In this document: piece by piece, positions 38,485-47,179 of the stretch | How the letters are laid out: each line of letters starts with the position of its first letter | Position numbering within the stretch: the stretch's first letter is position 1 | NCBI RefSeq assembly: GCF_009663145.1 | Contig: NZ_VKHR01000038.1 | Location: 35 to 51,262, forward strand | DNA from: Shewanella sp. TC10 | GTDB taxonomy: Bacteria; Pseudomonadota; Gammaproteobacteria; Enterobacterales; Shewanellaceae | DNA length: 51,228 nucleotides | Direction of reading: 5' to 3' | Position numbers and translations under genes: made by a program | The notes under the pieces: generated by a model | What the model was told of the DNA's origin: nothing | The model's database searches: none | What the model saw: only the letters and a program-made list of their open reading frames with translations

Positions 38485-39318
38485 TTATTCTTTGTCATTG
38501 AGTATAGGCTTTTGCTTCGCTTTTTTTACTCGTGGGCTGCCTTCCGGCTCAGTTTGTTCTTTTTTCAGACTCGAAAGCTCTTGATACTCGATATCACCTG
38601 TTTCATTATGGCTCAATTTATCATTTTGCTCATTGATGTCTAGTTCACTTTCTTCTAGTGAGGCGTCATCATCTTCGACTGCATTTTTCTGCAGAAGGTT
38701 ACTATTTTTTCGTCCTTGTTTTGCGCGTGTTTTACGGCGGTCAAAATCAGCGCGTTTAAAGGATAATGCTCTTGATAACAGTAAACCAATGATGCCCGCG
38801 ACGATAAGCATGGTTTGCTGTAACTTCATATTTTCTTGATATAAAGTTTTTATTTCATCAAAGAAAATGCGTAAATTGAGTCGAACCTCAATATAGCCTA
38901 AGTTATTTTCGCCTTGGAGTACGTTTTCTATCATCGGCGGGTAAGGCGATAGAAGTTGTTTCAAGTCTTGGTCATCGGCATCAAGGTCCTCCTCAGAAAC
39001 TGACTGAGCAAAAGCCAGCCTGACACCTTGTGCGTCGTAAATATTAACCGACATGACTTTAGGGTCATCAATCAAAGCGTTTGCAAGCCACTGAAGTTGT
39101 TCGTCATTCTGTAAGAACATTGCTGGCGCAGCACCATTTGCAGCTTGCTGAGCTAATAACCGAGCCATTATCTGTGTTTGAGAGTTAAGCAACTGTTGAC
39201 CATTGTTGAGGCTAGATTTCCACAAGTGTGTTAGCCCAAACAGTAATATAACCGCCAAGACGATTTGAATGATCCTGCTAATTTTCTGACTTTTCTTAAG
39301 ACCTTTAACAAAAATCAC
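38485..39318 (-). CDS. membrane protein Smp/YtjB (AhpA-like)
   Basis: Smp (YtjB) is a membrane protein of uncertain role encoded divergently from serB in enterics. The 277-residue product has an N-terminal membrane helix (about 17-32), a periplasmic segment and a second helix (about 164-182). The periplasmic part includes QTQIMARLLAQQAANGAAP and DDPKVMSVNIYDAQGVRLAF, the latter resembling the E. coli LDAGVYDEQGDLIAR segment. A long charged tail (about 190-277, Lys/Glu/Asp rich) makes it about 60 residues longer than E. coli YtjB. The start is GTG at 39318, with AAGGA about 5-6 bases upstream. Identity rests on similarity plus position beside serB. Confidence 0.82.
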   Translation of the reverse strand: MIFVKGLKKSQKISRIIQIVLAVILLFGLTHLWKSSLNNGQQLLNSQTQIMARLLAQQAANGAAPAMFLQNDEQLQWLANALIDDPKVMSVNIYDAQGVRLAFAQSVSEEDLDADDQDLKQLLSPYPPMIENVLQGENNLGYIEVRLNLRIFFDEIKTLYQENMKLQQTMLIVAGIIGLLLSRALSFKRADFDRRKTRAKQGRKNSNLLQKNAVEDDDASLEESELDINEQNDKLSHNETGDIEYQELSSLKKEQTEPEGSPRVKKAKQKPILNDKE

Positions 39319-39405
39319 TTTAATCCTTGGTATTTTTTCTATTTAATTAATACTAATCGAAATAAATCATAGTAGATAGTCGCAATCATTGGGGAAATGC
39401 AGTCG

Positions 39406-40392
39406 ATGGAAAGTCAGAAAAATAAACAAGCTCTAACATGGTTATTCTCAGGATTTGATGCGTCTTTTACCTCTAACTCCAATACACTTACTCGTTATTT
39501 TGAAGATGAGTTTATTAATAATATTCAGATAAAACAGCCGCATCGATTTCGGGTGATATTTGATGAGTCGGCATTTGATGGGATTAGTCAGTGGTTTGAA
39601 GGTTTAGAACAAGATTGTTCTATTGCGGTGTTAATGCGCCACAACAATTTAAAAGGCTTGGAGATCGCATCCTCTACAAGGTTGACTGATTTTATTGAAC
39701 AATTTCCTAAAGACATTAATGCCGAGCTATTGGAAGTAACCCAAGCTTTACCAAGCTTTTTTAAGCCAGGTTTACTAGTGATGGATATGGATTCGACAGC
39801 TATTCAAATTGAATGTATTGATGAATTAGCAGCGATGGCTGGTGTTGGTGAGGCTGTATCTGAAGTCACAGAAAGAGCTATGCAAGGTGAACTTGATTTT
39901 GAAGAAAGCCTTCGATTACGTGTCAGTAAATTAGCTGGTGCAAGTGAAGATATTATTACCACCTTATGCGAAAACTTACCTTTAATGCCTGGGCTTGAAA
40001 GCTTAGTGGCAGAACTTAAACCTAACGATTGGAAGCTTGTGCTAGCTTCTGGCGGCTTCACTCCGTTTGTGGGGCATTTAAAAGATCTTTTAAAGCTTGA
40101 TGCTGCTTATGCTAATGAGCTTGTGATAGAAGATGGTAAGTTAACGGGTGAAGTCACTGGTGAAGTAGTAGATGCGCAATATAAAGCCGATGTTATCGAT
40201 AAAAGTAGTGCCGCTTGGCAAATCGCTATAGGCCAGCGTATGGCAATCGGTGATGGAGCGAATGATATCCCTATGGTGAATGCGGCAGATTTTGGGGTCG
40301 CTTTTCATGCTAAGCCAAAGCTGCTTGCGGCCGCTGATGCTAGCATTCAAAAATTAGACTTACGTTGTTTGGTGTTTTACTTGCAAGGCTAA
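39406..40392 (+). CDS. serB: phosphoserine phosphatase SerB
   Basis: SerB dephosphorylates O-phospho-L-serine, the last step of serine synthesis. The 328-residue HAD-family enzyme has the nucleophile motif DMDST (127-131, followed by AIQIECIDELA), the Ser motif LVLASGGFTPF, and the Lys/Asp motif AIGDGANDIPMVNAAD. The N-terminal 115 residues are the weakly conserved regulatory part. The ATG at 39406 is chosen because GGGGAA (39391-39396) is 9 bases upstream; the earlier ATG at 39397 directly abuts that site. It is divergent from smp, with 87 bp between starts. Confidence 0.95.
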   Translation: MESQKNKQALTWLFSGFDASFTSNSNTLTRYFEDEFINNIQIKQPHRFRVIFDESAFDGISQWFEGLEQDCSIAVLMRHNNLKGLEIASSTRLTDFIEQFPKDINAELLEVTQALPSFFKPGLLVMDMDSTAIQIECIDELAAMAGVGEAVSEVTERAMQGELDFEESLRLRVSKLAGASEDIITTLCENLPLMPGLESLVAELKPNDWKLVLASGGFTPFVGHLKDLLKLDAAYANELVIEDGKLTGEVTGEVVDAQYKADVIDKSSAAWQIAIGQRMAIGDGANDIPMVNAADFGVAFHAKPKLLAAADASIQKLDLRCLVFYLQG

Positions 40393-40451
40393 GCTATACA
40401 ATAATTTTGGCTTGTTGCTAATGGCGATGAGCTGATTAAGCAAAACTTATG

Positions 40452-40488
40452 CGCTCGTGCTAGTGGATTTCATTCTCGAACACGAGCG
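40452..40488 (+). other. hairpin downstream of serB
   Basis: Perfect 8-bp arms CGCTCGTG/CACGAGCG enclose 21 bases. The tandem repeats begin two bases later. It lacks a T run, so it is a doubtful terminator. Confidence 0.5.
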
Positions 40489-40490
40489 AC

Positions 40491-40560
40491 TTAGTTAATT
40501 AGATTTAGTTAATTAGGTTTAGTTAATTAGATTTAGTTAATTAGATTTAGCTGATTAGAT
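40491..40560 (+). repeat. 14-bp tandem repeat, five copies, between serB and the hydrolase gene
   Basis: The unit TTAGTTAATTAGAT starts at 40491, 40505, 40519, 40533 and 40547. Copy 2 has one change and copy 5 has two; the others are identical. A T run follows directly. Confidence 0.95.
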
Positions 40561-40642
40561 TTTTTACTCTAATTAACTTGTAATTCAGACTTGCTGTGTT
40601 TACCGTGGTTATATTCATGATGACGGATATATCAAGACTTGT

Positions 40643-41545
40643 ATGCAGCATTCTCATTACCTTCCTTATCGAAGTGGAAAACTTCATCTTCGACATATCA
40701 AAGCTAACCCTTTATTACAGTCCGATAGCGGTAATCGCTCACCTATCTTGATGCTTCACGGTGCCATGTCCAATGGACGGGTTTTTTATAGCCCTTCAGG
40801 AAAAGGTTTGGGCTGTTTTCTTGCAGAGCAAGGCTATGATGTTTATGTATTAGATACTGCAGGAAGAGGGGCAAGCTCGCCAAGAATTGATGCAGATTAC
40901 CACATGGGACAAACTGAAGTTATTCTAGAGCAACTGCCAATTGCCCACGCGTTCGTGCTGAACCATGCTCAAGCACAAAAGGTGCATTGGTGTGCTCACT
41001 CTTGGGGTGGTGTGTTAATGGCAAGTAGTTACATTCGTTTAGCTGGTTTACGCGATGAAGTCGCATCATTTGTCACATTTGGTACTAAACGAACCATTAA
41101 AGTGAAGTCATTTCGAAAAACCATGATGGTGGATTTATTTTGGAATCGTCTCGCACCGTTAATGACAAAATATCAAGGCTACCTAGCAGCTGATAAATAT
41201 CGCCTAGGAATGGATAATGAAAGCCGGTTATCGTTATTACAAACCATTGACTGGGTCAGAGGCGATTGGGTTGATGCTGAAGATCAGTTTAACTATAGCG
41301 AGGCTGTACAAAATATTCATTGGCCAAAAAGCTGGTTCATAGCAGGTAAAAACGACTTTGTGCTGGGAAATCCATCTGATGTGAAAGATATGATGAGTGA
41401 GTGCGGTTTGCAAGATGCTGAATATACATTGCTGGCCAAACGCAAAGGCTTTAAACGAGATTATACTCATGGTGGAATGCTAACCGACAAATTAGCTGTG
41501 AAGGATCATTTCCCATTGGTAAGTGATTGGTACAACCGCTTTTAA
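40643..41545 (+). CDS. alpha/beta-fold hydrolase
   Basis: A 300-residue alpha/beta hydrolase of unknown substrate. The oxyanion-hole motif LMLHGAMSNG (about 36-45) precedes the nucleophile elbow CAHSWGG with Ser120, where the usual first Gly of GxSxG is Ala. The acid is likely Asp238 (GKNDFVLG) and the base His276 (DYTHGGML), so the catalytic triad looks complete. There is no signal peptide, so it is probably cytosolic. The upstream ATG pair at about 40618 is out of frame, so the ATG at 40643 is used, with only a weak ribosome-binding site. It lies between serB and a PilZ gene on the other strand; no functional link is evident. Confidence 0.85.
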   Translation: MQHSHYLPYRSGKLHLRHIKANPLLQSDSGNRSPILMLHGAMSNGRVFYSPSGKGLGCFLAEQGYDVYVLDTAGRGASSPRIDADYHMGQTEVILEQLPIAHAFVLNHAQAQKVHWCAHSWGGVLMASSYIRLAGLRDEVASFVTFGTKRTIKVKSFRKTMMVDLFWNRLAPLMTKYQGYLAADKYRLGMDNESRLSLLQTIDWVRGDWVDAEDQFNYSEAVQNIHWPKSWFIAGKNDFVLGNPSDVKDMMSECGLQDAEYTLLAKRKGFKRDYTHGGMLTDKLAVKDHFPLVSDWYNRF

Positions 41546-41595
41546 CTCGAGACAATTTAACACTGATGTTTTAACGTCTTCAAACGCCCTCAAAC

Positions 41596-41623
41596 GCCTT
41601 CAAGATAGAACGTCTTTGAAGGC
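41596..41623 (+). terminator. possible terminator hairpin after the hydrolase gene
   Basis: GCCTTCAA/TTGAAGGC arms (41596-41603 and 41616-41623) around 12 bases, followed by a loose T-rich stretch. The left arm is part of three 10-bp near-repeats (ACGYCYTCAA type) at about 41575-41603. Confidence 0.5.
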
Positions 41624-41643
41624 TTAATGACTATTTTTAATTC

Positions 41644-41699
41644 TTTGGTTTAAGTGTTTTGGTTTAAGTGTTTTGGTTTAAGTACTTTGGCCTAAACTC
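41644..41699. repeat. 14-bp tandem repeat, four copies, between hydrolase and PilZ genes
   Basis: TTTGGTTTAAGTGT at 41644-41657 and 41658-41671, then TTTGGTTTAAGTAC (41672-41685) and a more diverged TTTGGCCTAAACTC (41686-41699). It lies just downstream of the PilZ gene stop at 41719 (reverse strand). Confidence 0.9.
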
Positions 41700-41718
41700 T
41701 ATTACTAACTATCTAGCT

Positions 41719-44103
41719 CTAAGTATTAATATGAAGCTCAGGAAACCTGACTTCCACTTCGGCGGTAATATCCAGTAACTCTCCACTGCCGATGACCTGC
41801 CATAATCGCTCTTCAAGCTGTTTTGCTCGGTGACTTGCATGAATAGTAATGTACTCCATTTCTCGGCGAATATAGCTCATATCAGGCTTGTCTGTTGCAC
41901 CAAAATAAACCCTTAGTGCCATAAAGCGGCCAACAGCTTGCGCATGGCTTATAAACTTGATTTGTGCTGAGCGGCTGTTAAATTCATCCATCAGTTGAGT
42001 TTGGATGTTAATTGCGCCTCTTCCTTGCCGTGAAATTTGCATAAACACTTCAAAGTACTTAGCGCCATCAATGGGTTTCATACTTCGAATAGGGTCGATT
42101 ATGAGTTGCTTAAACTGAATCTCATCAAATAATGGGGTCAGGTTAAAGTTAAGCGGTTTGGTTGAGCCAGCTGCAAACAAATGGCTAATTTCATCCGTTT
42201 TAGTACCTACCCCGATACAGGCAAGTTGAGCTGACTTTTTGGTTTTTTCAACAAAATAAGGAACTCCAACTAATTGCCTTAGTAGTAAGTTCTTCATTCC
42301 ATCAGCTAACTCTTTAAGTTCGCCCTCGTCATCTGATAACTGTTCAAACTTGTCTCGATTATGGTTGATCAGTTTATTAAGAAACTCGACTCCTGGGTGA
42401 GGTTCATGACCAACAATTGCAGATAAATGCAATGTTTGATGGTTGTTTCTGCTTCTAATCAGTTGATAAGGAAGCTTTTTAAGTTCAGCTTTACCTGCAA
42501 TAGCTTGCAGTTTTGGAAAGCTTAAACTCACTTCAGCAGGGGAATTGAACTTAGTGTGGTCCTCCAGAGTAAACTGCATACCACGGGTTGAAATATCATG
42601 TGAAATACCGCGACTTTTTTTGCCTTCTTGCTCTATTTCAATGATGGTTTTGAAAGCGAAACGTGCTTCTCTTCTTCGCTCACTAAAGGGCATAGATAGG
42701 CGCTTTATGGTATTTTTCTTAAGCTTAACTTGATTAAAGAGCTTAAGTTCATTGACGTTATCCTCTTCGCTGAACCAAGCTCGGTAATTAGGTCTTACAT
42801 CTTCATTTGTTAAATCAATGAGCTGTAAAATATAACTGAATCTAGCCAATTGCTGTTCAGTTAATGCTGAGTATTGGTCTTCATCACCAGGAAGTGTCGA
42901 GGTTTTGTAATTCAGTTTGTGATTAACTTTTTGTTGGGCGACTTTAAAAATTCGCCAACTGGTTTTGGCAGCACCAAAGCCAAAAAATAATTGCATTGCA
43001 TTGTGCTGCTTTAGCTCATGTAATGAGGCCGAAAAATACTGAGTTACACCTTTAGCTTGATGGGTGAAACAAAAAAATAAACTATGATCCGCTTCATTGG
43101 GGTACTTGATAAGGTTAACCAAACGATTATTCGTTAACATATTTGGAAGCTGGCTAACTTCTTTTTCGTCAATGAAATATTGCAATATCGGTTGATTGCC
43201 GCGGCTTAATAATTGATGACTGATGAAAGGCTTACCGTCCGCAACAGAAATATACAAAGGCATATGGGCTAACATCGGTAAGTAGTGACGTTCAAAGCCT
43301 AGACCTGTGGCATTAACGATGACATCGTTTACATCAACTTTATAGCGAAACTTATAGCCGCGGATCAGTTGGGTGAGCACTTTATCAAGTTCAACGCTAT
43401 CACCAATTCTGCGTAAGCGCATGATGGCACTGTCATCTTTAGATTGAATATCAACAATTTGATAATCAACTCCGTTCTGCAAATCTTCAAAAAAGAATTC
43501 TTCGTTAAGTTCTAATAACTTAATGCGCAGTGGCTTGTCTTGTTCGAAACGGTGTTTAGCGGGTAAGCGTATTCTAGCGCCACCCACAGACAGGTCTAAA
43601 CTAGCACCAATGACTTCTGCACCGCCATCTTGAGAGGCTGAGATACGAATAGAGTAATTCATTCGCTCTTCACTGCGATTGAAGTAACTGCCCATGACGA
43701 CACCTGGTACCACTAACTCCGAAGTTTCAATAACGGGTTCTTGTTTATTTTTACGTAATTGTTCTTTTCGTAGTCGGTGTTGATCAAGTACATGCTCATA
43801 AACACCTATGGTGTATTTATTTCGATAGAGTTGCAGGGCTTGGACTAATGAAACTTTGGCGGGTTCATCTAGGAAGTGACGTTGTTTAGCTATGTTTACT
43901 TCTTGGCACTCTAGCTCAGTTTTATCACGTAAATCGATAATACGTGTGCATATTGCTGAAAGGCGGTTAAGCTCCATTTTGAGAAGAAATCGAGTCGAAT
44001 TAGATTCGTCGACAGTCAGCTTTTCAAAGACATCTTTGAAATCTGGCTCCATCAGTAGCGGCTTGAGTTGTTCTATTAGCTGACTATGGTCTTCTATGCT
44101 CAT
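41719..44103 (-). CDS. large PilZ-domain protein (two PilZ-like modules)
   Basis: A 794-residue soluble protein with no signal peptide or membrane helix. It contains two PilZ-like modules. The first (about 145-235) has the DxSxxG-type motif DLSVGG at 170-175 but a poor arginine motif. The second (about 475-560) has both c-di-GMP-binding signatures, RREAR (R477/R481) and DISTRG (503-508). The N-terminal 130 residues are helical and charged; the middle and C-terminal parts match no family I recognise. It is likely a c-di-GMP effector, target unknown. AAGAG about 5 bases before the ATG supports the start. It is divergent from radA, with 208 bp between starts. Confidence 0.88.
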   Translation of the reverse strand: MSIEDHSQLIEQLKPLLMEPDFKDVFEKLTVDESNSTRFLLKMELNRLSAICTRIIDLRDKTELECQEVNIAKQRHFLDEPAKVSLVQALQLYRNKYTIGVYEHVLDQHRLRKEQLRKNKQEPVIETSELVVPGVVMGSYFNRSEERMNYSIRISASQDGGAEVIGASLDLSVGGARIRLPAKHRFEQDKPLRIKLLELNEEFFFEDLQNGVDYQIVDIQSKDDSAIMRLRRIGDSVELDKVLTQLIRGYKFRYKVDVNDVIVNATGLGFERHYLPMLAHMPLYISVADGKPFISHQLLSRGNQPILQYFIDEKEVSQLPNMLTNNRLVNLIKYPNEADHSLFFCFTHQAKGVTQYFSASLHELKQHNAMQLFFGFGAAKTSWRIFKVAQQKVNHKLNYKTSTLPGDEDQYSALTEQQLARFSYILQLIDLTNEDVRPNYRAWFSEEDNVNELKLFNQVKLKKNTIKRLSMPFSERRREARFAFKTIIEIEQEGKKSRGISHDISTRGMQFTLEDHTKFNSPAEVSLSFPKLQAIAGKAELKKLPYQLIRSRNNHQTLHLSAIVGHEPHPGVEFLNKLINHNRDKFEQLSDDEGELKELADGMKNLLLRQLVGVPYFVEKTKKSAQLACIGVGTKTDEISHLFAAGSTKPLNFNLTPLFDEIQFKQLIIDPIRSMKPIDGAKYFEVFMQISRQGRGAINIQTQLMDEFNSRSAQIKFISHAQAVGRFMALRVYFGATDKPDMSYIRREMEYITIHASHRAKQLEERLWQVIGSGELLDITAEVEVRFPELHINT

Positions 44104-44311
44104 TGGCTCTTTTCAGTTTTTGATGCGAGAACTAGGTGCTAAATATAAGTCTGACTGGTAGTCTTATCGGCTAGCGAAATACTTACTTTATACAAATTTA
44201 ATTTATGTGTCTGTTAAAGCAAGTAATATAACAATTAAAATACCATTTTAATGTAGCTCGGTTGATTATTAACCTAAATCTCTTTTTTGATAAACGTAAT
44301 GACAGTGAAGC

Positions 44312-45685
44312 ATGGCAAAGAATAAAACAGCGTTTGTATGTAATGAATGTGGACAAGACTTTCCTCGTTGGCAAGGGCAATGCAGTGCTTGCCAAGAATG
44401 GAATACGATATCAGAGGTTCGAATTGCTGCGGTTAAATCATCAACAGCTTCTGTTGCTGGCTATGCGGGCTCTGTGGGCGGCGGTTCTAAGAAACTAGGT
44501 GATGTAGAAGAGTTTGAAGCGCAAAAGCACCTCACTGGTATTGGTGAGCTTGATAGGGTGTTATGTGGTGGACTGACAACCGGTTCTGTGAACATCATTT
44601 CAGGTGATCCTGGCGCAGGTAAAACCACCTTGTTGTCTGATTTAATTGCGCGTATGTCACAAAATATGCCGTCACTTTACTGTACTGCTGAAGAGTCTTT
44701 GTCGCAGTTTAAAAATCGTGTGAATCGTTTAAAGCTTAACTATAACGAAGACAATTTATATCTGATGGCTGAGACGAATGTAGAAGCCATTATTGCTGAA
44801 CTTGATGCCAAGAAAATTAAGTTTGCTGTTATCGATTCAATTCAGGCAGTTGTGTCTGACTCAGCCAATGGCAGTCCTGGTTCTCCTTCTCAAGTCAAAA
44901 GCAGTGCCCAAGCATTAACTCAGTATTGTAAACAGAATAATGTGACCATGTTTTTAGTGGCCCATGTAAACAAAAATAATGAGACAGCAGGCCCGCAAAC
45001 CCTGATCCATATTGTGGATTGTTTGACCCACATCGAATGTAATGATGGCCAAATAAGAACCCTTAGGGCAAACAAAAACCGTTTTGGTGATGTGGATACC
45101 GTGGGTATCTTTAAAATGACTGAGCGCGGCATGATAAGTGTTGATAACCCAAGTGAGATTTTCCTCTCAGGTTCAACCACTGAGTCTCCTGGCGCTGCGA
45201 TTACTTGCATTCGCAAAGGTAACCGTAATTTATTACTTGAAATTCAATGTTTGACGACCGAAACCGAAGGGGAATTTCCTCAACGTGTTTGTGTTGGCCT
45301 TAATATGAATCGGATTAAAATGCTGACGGGTGTCCTTAGAAAGCATACCCGCACAAAGATATTTCACGATACCTACTTTAATCTAGTGGGTGGACTTAAA
45401 ATTGATGAATCTGAAACCTGTATTGATCTGGCTTTGGTCACAGCGCTATTAAGTAGTTTGAATGATTTTGTGGTGCCGAGAACGACTTGTATTATGGGCG
45501 AACTCAGCTTAAATGGTGATGTAAGACCGATTGATAGTGGGGTACCAAGAGTGAAGGAAGCTGTGCAGCATGGCTTTACTGAAGTGTACATTCCACACCG
45601 AAACTACCATAAATCTATGGAAGGATTAGGGGCTAAAATTCATCCTATTAAAACAATTCATGAGTTACTCGAATTGATTAATTAG
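44312..45685 (+). CDS. radA: DNA repair protein RadA
   Basis: RadA is a RecA-related ATPase that promotes branch migration and processing of recombination intermediates. The 457-residue protein has the N-terminal zinc finger CNECGQDFPRWQGQCSACQE (Cys10/13/24/27), Walker A GDPGAGKTT (98-106), the RadA-specific KNRFG motif (255-259) and a C-terminal Lon-protease-like domain (about 285-457). The final codons run into a MITE-like element: the TAG stop uses TA of the target site plus the first G of the element, so the last residues may differ from the ancestral protein. Start ATG at 44312; no strong ribosome-binding site. Confidence 0.95.
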   Translation: MAKNKTAFVCNECGQDFPRWQGQCSACQEWNTISEVRIAAVKSSTASVAGYAGSVGGGSKKLGDVEEFEAQKHLTGIGELDRVLCGGLTTGSVNIISGDPGAGKTTLLSDLIARMSQNMPSLYCTAEESLSQFKNRVNRLKLNYNEDNLYLMAETNVEAIIAELDAKKIKFAVIDSIQAVVSDSANGSPGSPSQVKSSAQALTQYCKQNNVTMFLVAHVNKNNETAGPQTLIHIVDCLTHIECNDGQIRTLRANKNRFGDVDTVGIFKMTERGMISVDNPSEIFLSGSTTESPGAAITCIRKGNRNLLLEIQCLTTETEGEFPQRVCVGLNMNRIKMLTGVLRKHTRTKIFHDTYFNLVGGLKIDESETCIDLALVTALLSSLNDFVVPRTTCIMGELSLNGDVRPIDSGVPRVKEAVQHGFTEVYIPHRNYHKSMEGLGAKIHPIKTIHELLELIN

Positions 45686-45947
45686 GGTCTGTTGATCTTT
45701 CAAGGTTGTTTTTGCGGCGAATTGTTGGTCATTTGTACAAGGCAGAGACTTTGCGGTGTAGTTATTCTACATAAAAAGTCGATAACGCAGTAAAAATGAC
45801 CAACAAACGCTGCCCGAAGGGTTCGACTAAAAGCGTTTTACTCTTTGTTGGATCAATTTTGCTTAGATGACTAGGCATCAATTCATCCGCCTCGATTAAA
45901 ACGTTTTTATTTCGAACAAAACTTAACCAGCAAAGATCAACAGGCCC
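45685..45947. mobile_element. MITE-like non-autonomous element inserted at the radA stop codon
   Basis: The element is 263 bp with no coding frame. Its terminal inverted repeats are GGGTCTGTTGATCTTT on the left and GGGCCTGTTGATCTTT on the right (reverse complement), differing at one base. It is flanked by TA on both sides (45683-45684 and 45948-45949), as expected for a TA target duplication of the IS630/Tc1-mariner type. An internal perfect 13-bp inverted repeat TTGTTGGTCATTT/AAATGACCAACAA (45722-45734 and 45794-45806) encloses a GTGTAG-TTATT-CTACAT hairpin. From memory, elements like this are repeated in Shewanella and related genomes; I could not check copy number. Confidence 0.8.
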
Positions 45948-45962
45948 TAGCCATTCTCGAAA

Positions 45963-46013
45963 GGCGCTAGTTCAAAGTGTCAGCTTGCGTTGACACATCC
46001 TTTTGCTAGCGCC
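45963..46013. repeat. nested inverted repeat downstream of radA and the MITE
   Basis: GGCGCTAG (45963-45970) pairs with CTAGCGCC (46006-46013) and the inner GTGTCA (45977-45982) pairs with TGACAC (45991-45996). It may be the displaced radA terminator region or another small element. The rest of the gap to 46216 is AT rich with nothing further recognised. Confidence 0.5.
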
Positions 46014-46216
46014 ATACACTTGTTTAATTTTAACTAGGCAGGTGTGTACAAAAAAGATACTATGCGCTTGTTATGATCGAGAGCCTTAAAATTTAGAAGG
46101 TTCCTAACAGCTTTAGTCAGTCAATTTATCTGCAAATGCATTATAAGTGATTGTAATAGTTAGTTATTTAAAGTGTATGGTTTTATAAAATATTTTAAAA
46201 GGTGATGTAACTTAGC

Positions 46217-47077
46217 ATGACGCTGTACAATTGTTTTAAAGCCTTTTGGATTGCTTTTATTTGCCTTTTTATTGCTGATGTCTCAGCAAAGTCTACTTCC
46301 ACCCAAGTATTACGCTTATATCAAACCGATTTTCAATTTGAGTATCATATCGAGTTGCTTAAAATTGCACTTGATAAAACTGCAGCTGATTACCCTGACA
46401 CCAGATTACAATTTACTGAACAAGTCACACCCGGGCGCGGCTTAAAAATGCTTGAGCAAGGAGAGGTAGATATAGCCTTTTTGGCTTCTAGCAAAGAGCG
46501 TGAGCAAAACTTTATTCCAATCAAAATTCCTTTGCTTAAAGGCTTACTTGGGTATCGCTTATTACTGATACATCAAGACAATTTAGAAAAATTTCAACAA
46601 GTAAGCAGCACAAAGGACTTAAGCGACTCATTTGTTGCTGGCTTTGGAATGCATTGGGCTGATATTGAAGTGTTGCGCCAAAACCGTTTACCTACTCAAG
46701 AAGTGGGGACAGTAACGAGTTTGCATCGCATGTTGGATGCAAAGCGTTTTGATTATTTCCCGAGAGGTGTGAATGAGATATGGGAAGAAAAACAGCGTTT
46801 AAATCGTCAACTACCTGATTTAATGATTGAGCCTAATATCGCGCTTGTTTATAACTTGCCTGTGTACGTTTTTGTAAATAAAGATCTACCAGAGCTTGCT
46901 GAAAGAATAGAAAAAGGCCTGAATAAAGCCACTGATGATTTGTCTTTTCAAGAATTGTTTTTGAAGTATTACAGTGACTCTATTTTAAAGGCGAGATTGT
47001 CTGAGCGTAAAATTATTCATCTTCAAAATGATGATTACCCAATGACTTCAACTATCGACACCAGCTGGTGGTTATAG
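46217..47077 (+). CDS. periplasmic substrate-binding-protein-like protein
   Basis: The 286-residue product has a signal peptide (hydrophobic about 8-22, cut near VSA) and the alternating alpha/beta pattern of a type-2 periplasmic binding protein. It includes VTPGRGLKMLEQGEVDIAFLA, the usual segment after the first ligand-site loop, and LLGYRLLLIHQDN at the domain crossover. No permease, ATPase or sensor kinase gene is adjacent, so this is an orphan: it may work with a distant transporter or as a sensor. The ligand cannot be guessed, and transporter function is not shown. The start is only weakly supported by an AAGGTGAT about 12 bases upstream. Confidence 0.72.
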   Translation: MTLYNCFKAFWIAFICLFIADVSAKSTSTQVLRLYQTDFQFEYHIELLKIALDKTAADYPDTRLQFTEQVTPGRGLKMLEQGEVDIAFLASSKEREQNFIPIKIPLLKGLLGYRLLLIHQDNLEKFQQVSSTKDLSDSFVAGFGMHWADIEVLRQNRLPTQEVGTVTSLHRMLDAKRFDYFPRGVNEIWEEKQRLNRQLPDLMIEPNIALVYNLPVYVFVNKDLPELAERIEKGLNKATDDLSFQELFLKYYSDSILKARLSERKIIHLQNDDYPMTSTIDTSWWL

Positions 47078-47122
47078 AGGTATTGAAGGTTAAAAAACGG
47101 CTAGTTACCTTTAATGTTCGAA

Positions 47123-47164
47123 TCTCTACACTCTAATCTCTAACGTCTAATTTCTAACGTCTAT
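47123..47164. repeat. 14-bp tandem repeat, three diverged copies
   Basis: TCTCTACACTCTAA, TCTCTAACGTCTAA and TTTCTAACGTCTAT are consecutive (47123-47136, 47137-47150, 47151-47164). They lie between the binding-protein gene and the small PilZ gene, just before the PilZ stop. Confidence 0.8.
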
Positions 47165-47179
47165 CTCTAAGGTTAGGCA

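Noticed and set aside
40491..40560. CRISPR array
   Set aside because: The repeats are directly adjacent 14-bp units with no spacers and there are no cas genes.
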